From: Chloroflexota bacterium
GTDB taxonomy: Bacteria > Chloroflexota > Anaerolineae > Aggregatilineales > J027
DNA: 64,000 nt
Assembly (NCBI GenBank): GCA_024434115.1
Contig: QMIT01000001.1
Span: 1-64,000, forward strand
Reading direction: 5' to 3'
Under the pieces are notes generated by a model. That model saw nothing but the letters and a program-made list of their open reading frames with translations, was not told where the DNA came from and did no database searches. The position numbers and the translations under genes were made by a program. Each line of letters begins with the position of its first letter. Within the stretch, counting starts at the first letter, position 1. Shown piece by piece: positions 9,435-18,764 of the stretch.

Positions 9435-9649
9435 TTTTTGAACCCTTTCCTTCTAAGTTGTTGTTTTTCTGCTTTGTTAACGCTACGAAAGGTGTTCAGC
9501 CGGCTTGATACCCCTCCCGTGAACGCACCACCTATGGGCTGGCGTATTTTGCCAGCGACTCTAGCCAAATCCTCTTGCGTAGAGGGAGAAACGGTCTGTT
9601 CCTCCACGACGCAATTAGGATCTCGGAGAATTTCGTTGTTTAATGGGCC

Positions 9650-10879
9650 TCACGACGGCTTTGATTTGCTGTTTGCAAAAAGACCGCCGCTTGCCACGTG
9701 GTTCACCAAATTTTTAAGTCGGAACCACCAATGACGTACAGTGGTTTTGATTTCAGCCCAATGTTGGCCGAGCGTGTCCAGTCCTACTGCCAATAACAGC
9801 ACGATGCCCATCGTCAGTTGTTGATAATAGACGGGCACTTTGGTCAGAATCATGGCGTTGTTGATGAGAGCCACAAAAATCAGGCCCAACAACCCACCCA
9901 ACACCGTCCCTTTGCCGCCGCGTAAACTGCACCCGCCGATGATACAGGCCGCAATCACCCGCAGTTCTTCGCCTGTCGCTGCGCCGGGGTCGGCCACTGT
10001 AAACCGCGACACCGAAAGGACACCCGCCAGCGCTGCCAGCATCCCGGAAAGGATATAAACGCCGATTTTCACGCGCCGCACATTGATGCCGGAGAGCCGC
10101 GCTGCTTCTTCGTTGCCGCCCACATAATAAATTTGGCGGAATCGTGCCGAGTGCCGCATCAATATATCGCCAATGATGATGGTGCCAATGCCGATGATAA
10201 TGAGATTGGGAAACCCTTTGGTCACGCCTTGCCCCAGCGGGTCTACAAAGGAAGGGAAATCTTCAAAGGCGACGGTGACGGGTGTACCTTTGGTCAAGAC
10301 GAGACCTAACCCGCGTGCAATGCCCAACATGCCAAGCGTGGCAATAAACGGATTGATTTTGGCCCATGTAATCAGCAGGCCATTCACCGCACCCGCCAAG
10401 ACCCCAACGCCCACCCCATAGAGGATTGCTGTGCCCACATTATGTCCATCTCGCAGCGCCATTGCTACGACGACGCCACCCAGCGCATAAACCGATCCCA
10501 CCGAGAGATCAAATCCGCCAGACACTAATGCCGCCGTCATGCCAAAAACCATAATCGCAGAGGCCGCAAATCCCAACCCAACCGCCCGCAAATTGGCCTC
10601 GGTAAAAAACCGCCCTTCGTCTATCGCATACGAGAGGCGTGAATCCAGTTCGCTGATGAGTCGCCCATTTTTGGCGGCACGTTCCATTTCCTTGCCAAAG
10701 CTATTAAAAAACTCACCTGTATAAAGATGTAACCCGCACCCAATCAAAATAAGCATGATGACTAAAGAGAATTCTCTGGCTCGCGCAATCTGTAATAACA
10801 ATTGGAGCAGGCTGGCTGTGATATTTTTTATCGAAAAGCGTTCCATCAGAGGTTTACGCATCAGCGTCGTGGTCTCCAC
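9650..10879 (-). CDS. Sugar ABC transporter permease (RbsC family)
   Basis: A 409-residue polytopic permease with the family hallmark GGFDLSVGSVYALGG (around residue 120), a NPFIATLGMLGIARGLGL segment and the ATPase-contacting loop YYVGGNEEAARLSGINVRR near residue 250. An N-terminal cytoplasmic extension of about 35 residues precedes the first membrane segment. It lies 20 bases downstream of the ATPase gene and 215 bases before the binding-protein gene. In that 215-base gap I see only a short hairpin (CTGGC/GCCAG, 9539-9555). Substrate unknown. Confidence 0.9.
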   Translation of the reverse strand: METTTLMRKPLMERFSIKNITASLLQLLLQIARAREFSLVIMLILIGCGLHLYTGEFFNSFGKEMERAAKNGRLISELDSRLSYAIDEGRFFTEANLRAVGLGFAASAIMVFGMTAALVSGGFDLSVGSVYALGGVVVAMALRDGHNVGTAILYGVGVGVLAGAVNGLLITWAKINPFIATLGMLGIARGLGLVLTKGTPVTVAFEDFPSFVDPLGQGVTKGFPNLIIIGIGTIIIGDILMRHSARFRQIYYVGGNEEAARLSGINVRRVKIGVYILSGMLAALAGVLSVSRFTVADPGAATGEELRVIAACIIGGCSLRGGKGTVLGGLLGLIFVALINNAMILTKVPVYYQQLTMGIVLLLAVGLDTLGQHWAEIKTTVRHWWFRLKNLVNHVASGGLFANSKSKPS

Positions 10880-10899
10880 AGATTTATGACTCCCGTTTG

Positions 10900-12432
10900 T
10901 TAAATGATTTCAGTCTTTGAAATTTCAATGTCAAGCTCTATTTCTGCTGGCTGTCCACTTGCCGAACGCACAATCTTTTCTTCCGTTGCTTCGGTTGCAC
11001 TGTATTCCGCTACGATTGAGCCCTCGTGCATCACGAGCACACGATCACTCATCCCTAAAATTTCCGGCAACTCCGACGAAATCATGATGACACCAACGCC
11101 GCTTTCGGCCAGCGACCTGAGCAAAAAGTGAATTTCACGTTTCGCCCCCACATCAATGCCTCGCGTGGGTTCATCCACAATCAAGATTTTGGGCTGGATA
11201 GAGAGCCACTTGGCGACAAGGGCTTTTTGTTGATTGCCGCCGCTTAAACGCTGCACTTCTTGTTCAATGCCGGGGGTGCTGATGTTCAATTTGCGGATGT
11301 ATTGCTCGGCTAATTCACGCTCTTTGGGGGCAGAGACAAACCCTATCGCGCTCACGTCTTGAATGACGGTGGCTTCCATATTCCACTTTAGGCTCATTTC
11401 AAGAAATAAGCCCGCTGCTTTACGGTCTTCTGGCAAATAACCAATGCCCAGCTTGATGGCCTTTTTGGGAGACTGAATATGGACAGGTGACCCATTTAAG
11501 ATGACTGTGCCCTCCGCATGGGGTTCTGCTCCAAATACGGCACGGGCCAATTCTGTCCGCCCCGATCCAATTAGCCCCGCGAAGCCAAGAATTTCACCTT
11601 TGTGCAGCTCGAAACTGTTATATTGCGACGCACCATGCCGTCGAAAAATTTTTACCTCCAATAGGGCATCTCCCGCCTGTTGGCTTTTGGGGGGATACAT
11701 ATGACCGAGGTCGCGTCCGACCATCATGCGTACGATTTCGTCGGGGGTTACATCACTTGTATTTTTCGTGCCGACGTGTTTACCATCGCGCAGCACCGTA
11801 ATACGATCTGCCAGTGCAAAGATTTCGTTCAATTTGTGGCTGATATATAAAATGCCGACCCCACTGGCAGCCAGTCGCCGCAAAAACGCCAACAAAATAT
11901 CCGCCTCATAATCGGTTAGGGCGGAAGTCGGTTCATCTAAGATCAAGACTTTGCAGTTGGAGGAAATAGCTTTCGTAATTTCGACGAGTTGTTGATTGGC
12001 AATCGAAAGGGACTCGACCCGTGTCCGGGCCTCCACCGCGACGTTCAATTGGCTTAACATCTGGGTGGTATTCCGAAACAGGGTAGGGTAGCGCACCATG
12101 CCAAAAATATTGGTTGGCAAGCGCCCCGGATAGATATTTTCGGCTACCGTCAACGCGGGTACTAGGCTTAATTCTTGATAGACAATATTGATGCCATGTC
12201 GGAGGGCGTCGTGGGGATTAACAATGGTGATTGGGCGACCCTCAAAACGGATTTCACCTGTGTCGGGACTATGCACACCCGCGAGGATTTTCATGAGGGT
12301 GCTTTTACCCGCGCCATTCTCGCCCATAATGGCATGAATTTCACCCGCCCTCAACTCCACGTTCACATGGTCGAGTGCGAGTGTGCCGGGGAACTGCTTC
12401 GTGATGTTAACGGCCTCGAGCAGCGCAGTCAT
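10900..12432 (-). CDS. Sugar ABC transporter ATP-binding protein (RbsA family)
   Basis: A duplicated ABC ATPase, first gene of the minus-strand sugar operon. The first cassette has Walker A GENGAGKST, a signature-like LSIANQQLVEITKAI and Walker B VLILDEPTSALT. The second has GLIGSGRTE, LSGGNQQKALVAKWL and ILIVDEPTRGID. I take the ATG at 12432 because the protein then starts MTALLEAVNITKQFPG like other family members. A longer in-frame ORF to 12513 runs into the operator sequence and is unlikely to be translated. Confidence 0.9.
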   Translation of the reverse strand: MTALLEAVNITKQFPGTLALDHVNVELRAGEIHAIMGENGAGKSTLMKILAGVHSPDTGEIRFEGRPITIVNPHDALRHGINIVYQELSLVPALTVAENIYPGRLPTNIFGMVRYPTLFRNTTQMLSQLNVAVEARTRVESLSIANQQLVEITKAISSNCKVLILDEPTSALTDYEADILLAFLRRLAASGVGILYISHKLNEIFALADRITVLRDGKHVGTKNTSDVTPDEIVRMMVGRDLGHMYPPKSQQAGDALLEVKIFRRHGASQYNSFELHKGEILGFAGLIGSGRTELARAVFGAEPHAEGTVILNGSPVHIQSPKKAIKLGIGYLPEDRKAAGLFLEMSLKWNMEATVIQDVSAIGFVSAPKERELAEQYIRKLNISTPGIEQEVQRLSGGNQQKALVAKWLSIQPKILIVDEPTRGIDVGAKREIHFLLRSLAESGVGVIMISSELPEILGMSDRVLVMHEGSIVAEYSATEATEEKIVRSASGQPAEIELDIEISKTEII

Positions 12433-12494
12433 ATAAAATTTCCGTAAGTGTTTTTGAGCAAGTCTGCTGTGTAAATTCTGGCTCTGATGATTCA

Positions 12495-12522
12495 TGCAAT
12501 CGTATGCACGCAATCGTATTCA
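12495..12522 (-). promoter_or_regulatory. Tandem LacI-type operator
   Basis: TGCAATCGTATGCA (12495-12508) is a 14-bp palindrome with the central CG typical of LacI-family operators. A directly adjoining second copy, CGCAATCGTATTCA (12509-12522), keeps the CAATCGTAT core. The pair covers the expected transcription start of the ATPase-permease-binding protein-epimerase-lacI operon. Repression by the LacI protein encoded at 6118-7158 is inferred. Confidence 0.6.
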
Positions 12523-12551
12523 CTTTAACACACGGGATAATTTTCTGTCAA
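12523..12551 (-). promoter_or_regulatory. Sigma70-type promoter of the minus-strand sugar operon
   Basis: On the minus strand a perfect TTGACA (-35, plus coordinates 12546-12551) is separated by 17 bases from TTAAAG (-10, 12523-12528). The start point would fall in the tandem operator just downstream. Confidence 0.55.
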
Positions 12552-12790
12552 GGAAATCACTTTTTCTGTTAGGCAAAATGTCAGGCGAGAGACCCAAACG
12601 CCCGAAGTCCCTGAAGCTAAACACGCAAAATTTTCGGTTAATCGTACTCAATACCTAATTCCGGGGGCGGGTATTCTAGGCGAGTGGTTTTTTATCATTC
12701 ATTAACTCTAGTTTGACCTACTGTGGATTCAATTGGTAAGCGACTTATCAAAAGGAGTAAACTACGGCTATAAAAAGCAAGAGGGGGATT

Positions 12791-14053
12791 ATGAAAATAA
12801 AAAACTGGGCCGGAAACTACGAATACAACGCATGTAATGTGTTTTATCCCACAACCATTGAGCAAATTCAATCCCTTGTAAAGCAACACCAGAAAATCAG
12901 GGTCATCGGGACGCGGCATTCGTTCAATGGGATCGCGGATTCGCCTGACACCCTGATTTCGCTTGAACACTATCCGTCGTCGATCACCATCCATCACGAG
13001 GAAAGGAAGGTGTCGTTGGGCGCAAGTGTGACGTATGCTGAATTGTCTCGCACGCTTCATGCCGGGGGACTGGCGTTGCCCAATCTTGCCTCATTACCCC
13101 ATATCTCAGTGGTGGGAGCTTGCGCGACTGCAACACATGGTTCGGGGGATGGTAATCAGAATTTAGCGGCAGCGGTATCCGGTATGGAATTTGTCACCGC
13201 CACTGGTGAACTAGTCAGATTATCACGGGAACAAAACCCCGATTTTTTTGAAGGGGTAGTAGTTCATTTAGGTGGATTGGGCGTGATCGTGAGCCTTACC
13301 CTAGATGTTCTTCCTGCTTTTGAAATAACTCAAGTCGTCTACGAGCGTCTTCCTATGGCGCAGCTAGAAACACATTTCGATGAAATCATGTCGAATGCCT
13401 ATAGTGTTAGCCTATTCACCGATTGGCAAGGAGATCATATCAATCAAGTCTGGTTAAAGGATCGTTCTGGTGATCGTGGTTCATTCAGTCAGCCATCTGA
13501 TTTCTATGGCGCGACACCTGCCACCCATCAGAAACACCCTATCGCTGGTTTCTCGGCTGAGTCCTGTACGGATCAACTTGGGATTGGGGGTGCATGGCAT
13601 GAACGTCTACCTCACTTCCGCATGGATGCAGTTCCAAGCGCTGGCAATGAGTTGCAGTCCGAATATTTTGTCCCGCGTGACCATGCAATTAAGGCGATTC
13701 AGGCCGTAGGGACACTGAGGAATCAGATAGCGCCCCACTTATTGGTGTCGGAGATACGCAGCATCGCTGCTGACAAACTGTGGATGAGTCCCTGTTATCA
13801 GCAAGACTCCGTTGCCATCCACTTTACATGGAAACCAGATTGGCCGGCTGTAAGCCAATTGTTGCCCCACCTAGAAGCTCAACTGGCAGCGTTTGATGCC
13901 CGACCCCATTGGGGCAAACTGTTTGCCACGTCACCACACCGTATCCAATCATTTCATCCAAAGCTACCACAGTTTCGGGAACTGCTTCAACACTATGACC
14001 CACAGGGTAAATTCCGCAATTCTTTCCTAGAGGCCATCCTTTGGGGAGATTAA
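12791..14053 (+). CDS. FAD-dependent alditol/aldonolactone oxidase family protein
   Basis: A 420-residue flavoprotein of the vanillyl-alcohol-oxidase fold. The FAD-binding domain holds VIGTRHSFNGIADS, in which His43 fits the covalent FAD-linking His of alditol oxidase, then SVVGACATATHGSGDGN (about 105-122). The length and the C-terminal ALO-type domain match alditol oxidase (AldO/XyoA, about 418 residues) better than the membrane-bound gulonolactone oxidases. It would oxidise a polyol such as xylitol or sorbitol with O2 to aldose plus H2O2. It is divergent from the LacI-controlled sugar operon, so polyol uptake and oxidation may be linked. That is inference. Confidence 0.75.
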   Translation: MKIKNWAGNYEYNACNVFYPTTIEQIQSLVKQHQKIRVIGTRHSFNGIADSPDTLISLEHYPSSITIHHEERKVSLGASVTYAELSRTLHAGGLALPNLASLPHISVVGACATATHGSGDGNQNLAAAVSGMEFVTATGELVRLSREQNPDFFEGVVVHLGGLGVIVSLTLDVLPAFEITQVVYERLPMAQLETHFDEIMSNAYSVSLFTDWQGDHINQVWLKDRSGDRGSFSQPSDFYGATPATHQKHPIAGFSAESCTDQLGIGGAWHERLPHFRMDAVPSAGNELQSEYFVPRDHAIKAIQAVGTLRNQIAPHLLVSEIRSIAADKLWMSPCYQQDSVAIHFTWKPDWPAVSQLLPHLEAQLAAFDARPHWGKLFATSPHRIQSFHPKLPQFRELLQHYDPQGKFRNSFLEAILWGD

Positions 14054-14331
14054 AACGAGCTATTCAAGGCACAACACCTCCTTTCCGTAATGCTCGACAT
14101 AATCGCATCATACATGTGAATAATCCGAGTGGTCGGCATATCAGCACCGATGTACCCATTTTGACGAACAGTTTTCGCACGACAGATGGTTTGAACTAGA
14201 TACTCCATAATCCCCTGCATATCAATGACAACACAAATCTGATGACATATAGCGTTGTCGTCTACCATGCAGCAGGGGTACAATCTAATTGTGAAAAAAT
14301 TCTCAAACTAAATTTGAGATAGGAGTATGAG
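14054..14331 (+). other. Intergenic region upstream of the hydrogenase operon
   Basis: No gene is supported here. TTGTCG (14255-14260) and TACAAT (14279-14284) with an 18-base spacer make a plausible promoter for the hydrogenase operon. A small inverted repeat (CTCAAA/TTTGAG) lies at about 14303-14319, just before the ribosome binding site AGGAG (14321-14325). Confidence 0.4.
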
Positions 14332-14916
14332 TTGGATAAGTTGGGTCTACTGCTGATTGCAGCATTCTGCGCATTCCAAGCGATCCGAACCACGAACTTG
14401 CTACTCTCTGTCCTCTGGTTAGCCAGCGTAAGTGCATTAACCACCATCGTTCTTTTTACACTGGATGCACCACAGGCAGGCGTCATCGAAATTAGCGTTG
14501 GGGCGGGTTTGGTCGCCGTATTACTCGTGTTCGCCATCAGTATCGCGGGTGAAGAAACGCTTCACAATCACGATACCCTCTGGAAGAAGATTCTACGCCG
14601 TTTCCCTCTCATCACAGTCCTTTTGTTACTGCTCTGGATTATCCTGCCACTGCCAGAAACACAGCCCGGTGCAAAGGATACTGCCACATTTAGCACAATC
14701 CTGTGGGAAGACCGCGCCCTCGATGTCTTGTTACAGATTGTCATCATTTTCAGCGCGGTGTTAAGCCTGTTAGGACTGCTGGCAGATCAAAAATTGCCCG
14801 CTGCGGTACAACATCATGCCGCGCCGCGCCCACTGGATGAGACGATCCTCATCACTGAGCATGTGGCAATGTTGGAGGATGAGCCAATTTTAGAGGCGGA
14901 AAGGGAACTGGTATGA
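14332..14916 (+). CDS. Hydrogenase membrane subunit, MbhD-MbhE-like fusion
   Basis: A 194-residue membrane protein. The first half resembles MbhD/DUF4040, with LDAPQAGVIEISVGAGLVAV following the usual APDvAltEaavGagl pattern. The second half (ILWEDRALDVLLQIVIIFSAV) resembles MbhE/MnhB with its conserved R-ALD motif. Together these correspond to the NuoJ-like part of complex I and group 4 hydrogenases. The start is TTG at 14332, six bases after AGGAG; an ATG at 14327 is out of frame and soon stopped. It is the first gene of the hydrogenase operon and overlaps the next start by four bases. Confidence 0.75.
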   Translation: MDKLGLLLIAAFCAFQAIRTTNLLLSVLWLASVSALTTIVLFTLDAPQAGVIEISVGAGLVAVLLVFAISIAGEETLHNHDTLWKKILRRFPLITVLLLLLWIILPLPETQPGAKDTATFSTILWEDRALDVLLQIVIIFSAVLSLLGLLADQKLPAAVQHHAAPRPLDETILITEHVAMLEDEPILEAERELV

Positions 14917-15218
14917 CCGAGGCAGAACTGACACTGGTAGGGGTGGTAATCCTGTTCGGTGTGGGTGTATACGGACTGCTGCTGACACACCATCTAATCA
15001 AAATTGTGATCGCGCTTCAAATTATCGGCAAGGCGGTGATTATCGCGTTTGCCGTTGCTGGGACGATGAGCGAACAGGTTCAATTGGCACAAAGCCTGAT
15101 TGTAACTATCATCGTCGCCGACACGATGGTCGCCGTCATCAGTCTCGCATTGGTCATTCAAGTGAAACAGCGCCTCGGCACGTTAGATGCTAGGGAACTG
15201 TCGAATCTACGGAGGTGA
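14913..15218 (+). CDS. Hydrogenase membrane subunit, NuoK/MnhC/MbhG-like
   Basis: A 101-residue protein with three predicted membrane helices. The middle and last helices (LIKIVIALQIIGKAVIIAFAV, SLIVTIIVADTMVAVISLALVI) follow the NuoK/MrpC pattern, including an Ile-Val-Ala-Asp-Thr segment in place of the usual LTaIVi. It would line the ion path between the hydrogenase core and the antiporter-like subunits. It is coupled to the genes on both sides (four-base overlap before, three-base gap after). Confidence 0.75.
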   Translation: MTEAELTLVGVVILFGVGVYGLLLTHHLIKIVIALQIIGKAVIIAFAVAGTMSEQVQLAQSLIVTIIVADTMVAVISLALVIQVKQRLGTLDARELSNLRR

Positions 15219-15221
15219 GCG

Positions 15222-16970
15222 ATGACAGCTTGGTTGGTTGGTCTCACCATTGGGTTGCCGTGGCTGGGAGCATTGATCGTCTGGCTAGTGCCCGGTGATT
15301 CTCCAAAACGGCAGCATGGGATCGCGGTGATTGCGTCCCTCCTCACCGCAGCCGTTTCGATTGGGCTGCTAACCTCTTATTCAACCGAGGTCGCGCTGCG
15401 TCTGCACGTCGGCGGCATATTTGGTGACTTTATTTTGGTGCCGGACGGTCTGGGTGTCCTGCTGGCGGCGATTGCGGCCATCATTGGTAGCCTGACCGTG
15501 ATCTTCTCCGTCGCTTACATGGAGCATGAAGCCTGCCTAAGTCGCTACTATGGGCTGGTGCTCATTTTTATTGGCACGATGGCGGGCTTGGTACTGGCGG
15601 GCAATTTGCTGCTGATGTTTTGCTTCTGGGAAATCACCGCCCTTTGCTCCTATGCCCTGATTGCTTTTGACCATGATAATCCGGCGGCAGTGGCAGGCGG
15701 CTTAAAGGCGCTGGTCATTACCCAGTTAGGCGGTATTGGGCTGCTGATTGGGGCGCTGACGGCCTATGGACGCTTCGGCACGGATGAAATCGCGGTGTTG
15801 CTGGCACGGGCCGAAACCCTGCCCAAGACCGAATTGAGCCTGATCGCGTTTAGTTTTTTGATCGCGGCGATGGCAAAATCCGCCCAAGTGCCTTTTCATA
15901 GTTGGCTGCCCGGCGCAATGGAAGCTCCTACCCCCATCAGCGCTCTGATTCACGCGGCCACGATGGTGAACGCTGGGGTCTATCTGCTGGCACGTTTTTA
16001 TCCGGCCTTTGAAGATGTGACGGGCTGGACAACTGCCGTCATGACGGTGGGGATCGTATCGGCACTGTTGGCGGCGCTCATGGCGTTGGTTGCCAATGAT
16101 CTCAAGCGTGTCCTTGCCTATTCCACCATCAGCCAGTTAGGGTATATGGTTTTTGCGGTGGGGGCTGGTGGAATCTTTGCCAGTCAGTTTCATCTGTTGA
16201 GCCATGCCGTATTTAAAGCGCTCCTATTTCTGGGTGCTGGGGCCGTGATTCATAGTGTCGGCACCCGCGATATGCGGCAGATGGGAGGGCTGTGGCGTGC
16301 CATGCCACAGGTCACAGTCGCCTTTGTCATCGGCGCGATGGCGCTGGTCGGTATCCCCGGCATGAACGGCTTTTGGAGCAAAGAACTGATTCTGGAACAG
16401 GGTGTAGAAGATACATCGCCCGTTTTTTTGGTTGGACTGCTGATTGGCGTGGGCGTTACCGCCTTATATACGCTCCGATTGGTCTGGTTAGTCTTTGCGG
16501 GCACGCCCCGATTTTCCGCTCAAGTACACAAAGCGCCCTCCGCCATGCGAATTTCATTGGGCATTTTGGCGGTTGGCTCCCTGACCACTTGGCTGCTGGC
16601 CTCGCCTTTAAGCAAGATGTTGGCTGAAACGTTGCCCTATCACCATCTCCACTCCGAAACGACCCGTGATGTTATTTCAGATGTCATGACTGCCCCGATT
16701 ACGGCGCTGGCGCTTGTTTGTGTGGCGCTTGGCTTCCTGCTATGGGGGTTTCACCATCGGCTCGGTTGGCTCATTGCCCGGTTGCAGTTTCTTAGCCAGA
16801 TCGCCAGTCAAGATTTTGGCTTCGAGGCCCTCAATCGTGTGGTCATGCGGAGTACCAGTACCCTCGCCGAACGCCTGCGCTCGACCCAGACTGGCGAACT
16901 CAACTGGAATATCTGGGGGATTGTTGCGGGGTTGGTGGCGATCTTAATTTATGTGGCGGTGGAGGTCTGA
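15222..16970 (+). CDS. Proton/sodium-translocating antiporter-like subunit (NuoL/MnhA family)
   Basis: A 582-residue protein with about 14 membrane helices. Family signatures include FCFWEITALCSYALI (near residue 135), KSAQVPFHSWLPGAMEAPTPISALIHAATMVNAG (near 220-255, with the functional Lys and His residues) and VANDLKRVLAYSTISQLGYM (near 290-310). It lacks the long C-terminal lateral helix of full NuoL. It is one of two antiporter-like subunits that would couple electron transfer in this hydrogenase to cation movement. Confidence 0.88.
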   Translation: MTAWLVGLTIGLPWLGALIVWLVPGDSPKRQHGIAVIASLLTAAVSIGLLTSYSTEVALRLHVGGIFGDFILVPDGLGVLLAAIAAIIGSLTVIFSVAYMEHEACLSRYYGLVLIFIGTMAGLVLAGNLLLMFCFWEITALCSYALIAFDHDNPAAVAGGLKALVITQLGGIGLLIGALTAYGRFGTDEIAVLLARAETLPKTELSLIAFSFLIAAMAKSAQVPFHSWLPGAMEAPTPISALIHAATMVNAGVYLLARFYPAFEDVTGWTTAVMTVGIVSALLAALMALVANDLKRVLAYSTISQLGYMVFAVGAGGIFASQFHLLSHAVFKALLFLGAGAVIHSVGTRDMRQMGGLWRAMPQVTVAFVIGAMALVGIPGMNGFWSKELILEQGVEDTSPVFLVGLLIGVGVTALYTLRLVWLVFAGTPRFSAQVHKAPSAMRISLGILAVGSLTTWLLASPLSKMLAETLPYHHLHSETTRDVISDVMTAPITALALVCVALGFLLWGFHHRLGWLIARLQFLSQIASQDFGFEALNRVVMRSTSTLAERLRSTQTGELNWNIWGIVAGLVAILIYVAVEV

Positions 16971-16971
16971 T

Positions 16972-18435
16972 ATGGAGACGAACTCGGTAGCAACTTTGAT
17001 TGCCCTGCCGCTGGCTCTTTCTCCGGCAGCGTACCTCGTTGAGCGCCTAAATCGCAAAATTCATCCGGGTTGGCTGGCGCTGTTGATTTTGGCGCTGGCA
17101 TGGGGTGTTTTTGGCGTAGCAGCCAATGAATTTGACCGGGATGGCACGCTGACCTATCGCGTGGGTATGATCCAGCTACAACTCGACGGCCTTAGCCTGT
17201 TGGCCTGCGGCGCAATTCTGACACTGGGTACATTGACGGTCATCTATTCGCTGGATTATATGGCCGGGGAAGTCTCGGCGGACAAGTATTATGCTCTTGT
17301 GCTGATGCTGCTTGGCACCATGATGGGGTTGGTTTGCACCCGCGATTTGTTTAACGTGTGGGTCTGGTTCGAGGCAATGGCGATTTCAGCCTCATTCTTG
17401 GTGGCGTTTTACCGGGAACAGCCAGCCTCGCTGGAAGCTGGGGTCAAGTATATTGTACAAAGTGCGCTTGGGTCGGCGTTTATCCTGTTGGGGATTGCTT
17501 TCGTACTGGCCGAAACAGGCACGCTGGATTTGCAGGAAATTGCCCAATTGAACCAAGATTCGGCATTGTTGTGGGCGGCAGGAGGCCTGTTTATAGCCGG
17601 ATTTGGGGTCAAGATGGCGCTCGTGCCGTTTCATACTTGGCTGCCGGATGCCCATGCCCAAGCCCCCAGTGGCATCAGTGCCTTGCTGTCCGGCTTAGTC
17701 ATCGAGGTGGCTCTCATCGCTTTGCTCCGCGCCTTAACCTGTGTCGCGTTTTCGTGGGGAACACTCCTGATTGCCTTTGGCGTCGTCAACATGCTGGTCG
17801 GGAATTTGCTGGCCCTGCGCCAGACCCAGATAAAACGCCTGTTGGCCTATTCTAGTCTTAGCCAGATGGGGTATATGGTGTTCGGGATTGGCGTCGGCAT
17901 CTATGCACAAACACTCAATGGGTTTGAGGGCGGGCTGTTCCATTTCTTCAACCATGCCCTGATGAAAGGCCTCGCATTCTTGGCAGTTGGCGCCTTTATC
18001 TACAGCCTTGAGACACATCAGCCTCTCCAAATCAGTGATTTGCGTGGTGCATCACGGCGCTATCCGTATATTGCATTAGCGCTCAGTCTAGCCTTGTTGG
18101 GTTTAGGTGGGCTGCCGCCGCTGGCCGGGTTTATGTCTAAATGGCAGATTTTTGCGGCAGGCATTGCGGTTCATGAGCCATTGATTACCTTGCTAGTCAT
18201 CTTTGCGGCGCTGAACAGCGTTTTGTCGCTGGCCTATTATGCCCCCATTATCAATGTGCTCTATTCCCGGCAGACCCAAGTTGAAATGGAGCAAGGTCGC
18301 GCTGTCCCACCCCTAATGGGACTGTCTTTGCTGGTGTTGTCGGGGGCGATTGTGGTCATCGGTGTGTATCCGGGACTGCTGCATGGTGCGCTTGAACCAG
18401 CCGCCCGCGTCCTGTTAACCGCGTTTGGAGGGTGA
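16972..18435 (+). CDS. Antiporter-like membrane subunit (NuoM/NuoN, MbhH-like)
   Basis: A 487-residue protein with about 14 membrane helices. It carries GVKMALVPFHTWLPDAHAQAPSGISALLSGLVIEVALIAL, the Lys-containing broken-helix region, and RQTQIKRLLAYSSLSQMGYM. I chose the ATG at 16972, after GGAGG at 16961-16965, over an in-frame ATG at 16951 inside the previous gene. In Mbh-type complexes the MbhH subunit contacts the core membrane subunit MbhM, and the gene order here fits that role. Confidence 0.88.
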   Translation: METNSVATLIALPLALSPAAYLVERLNRKIHPGWLALLILALAWGVFGVAANEFDRDGTLTYRVGMIQLQLDGLSLLACGAILTLGTLTVIYSLDYMAGEVSADKYYALVLMLLGTMMGLVCTRDLFNVWVWFEAMAISASFLVAFYREQPASLEAGVKYIVQSALGSAFILLGIAFVLAETGTLDLQEIAQLNQDSALLWAAGGLFIAGFGVKMALVPFHTWLPDAHAQAPSGISALLSGLVIEVALIALLRALTCVAFSWGTLLIAFGVVNMLVGNLLALRQTQIKRLLAYSSLSQMGYMVFGIGVGIYAQTLNGFEGGLFHFFNHALMKGLAFLAVGAFIYSLETHQPLQISDLRGASRRYPYIALALSLALLGLGGLPPLAGFMSKWQIFAAGIAVHEPLITLLVIFAALNSVLSLAYYAPIINVLYSRQTQVEMEQGRAVPPLMGLSLLVLSGAIVVIGVYPGLLHGALEPAARVLLTAFGG

Positions 18436-18436
18436 G

Positions 18437-18763
18437 ATGAACGATTTGTTGTTGCAACCGCCGATTGCGTTTCTGATTTATCTCGGACTGGTTTGGGGTC
18501 TATCAATGCTTGGGCGCTGGCTGGCTCCTGAAAAAGCGTCCATCAATAAATCGAGCAGTTATGCCAGCGGTGAAGCACCCGCCACCCGTCCGGCGGTTCC
18601 CGGCTATCGCCCCTTTTTCGTGGTAGCCCTGTTTTTTGCCGTCGTGCACTTAGGGGTATTAGTAGCAGGTACAAGTACGCTGACCCCGATGGCGGGCATT
18701 TTTCTGGCGGGGGTCATGGTGTCGTTACTAGCGTTGATTCTGGAATCGAGGGAGGCCGCTTAA
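18437..18763 (+). CDS. NuoA/MbhI-like small membrane subunit
   Basis: A 108-residue protein with three predicted membrane helices. The loop after the first helix reads SSSYASGEAP, which resembles the NuoA motif YECGxxP with the Cys replaced by Ser. The second helix starts YRPFFVVALFFAVVHLGV where NuoA has RFLFVALLFVVFDVE. The usual Asp-Val-Glu is changed, so the assignment is moderate. ATG 18437 follows GAGGGTGAG closely and lies two bases after the preceding stop. Confidence 0.6.
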   Translation: MNDLLLQPPIAFLIYLGLVWGLSMLGRWLAPEKASINKSSSYASGEAPATRPAVPGYRPFFVVALFFAVVHLGVLVAGTSTLTPMAGIFLAGVMVSLLALILESREAA

Positions 18764-18764
18764 G

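Noticed and set aside
14050-14283. 77-codon ORF on the minus strand upstream of the hydrogenase operon
   Set aside because: No family features, odd composition and no ribosome binding site; it covers the likely hydrogenase promoter.
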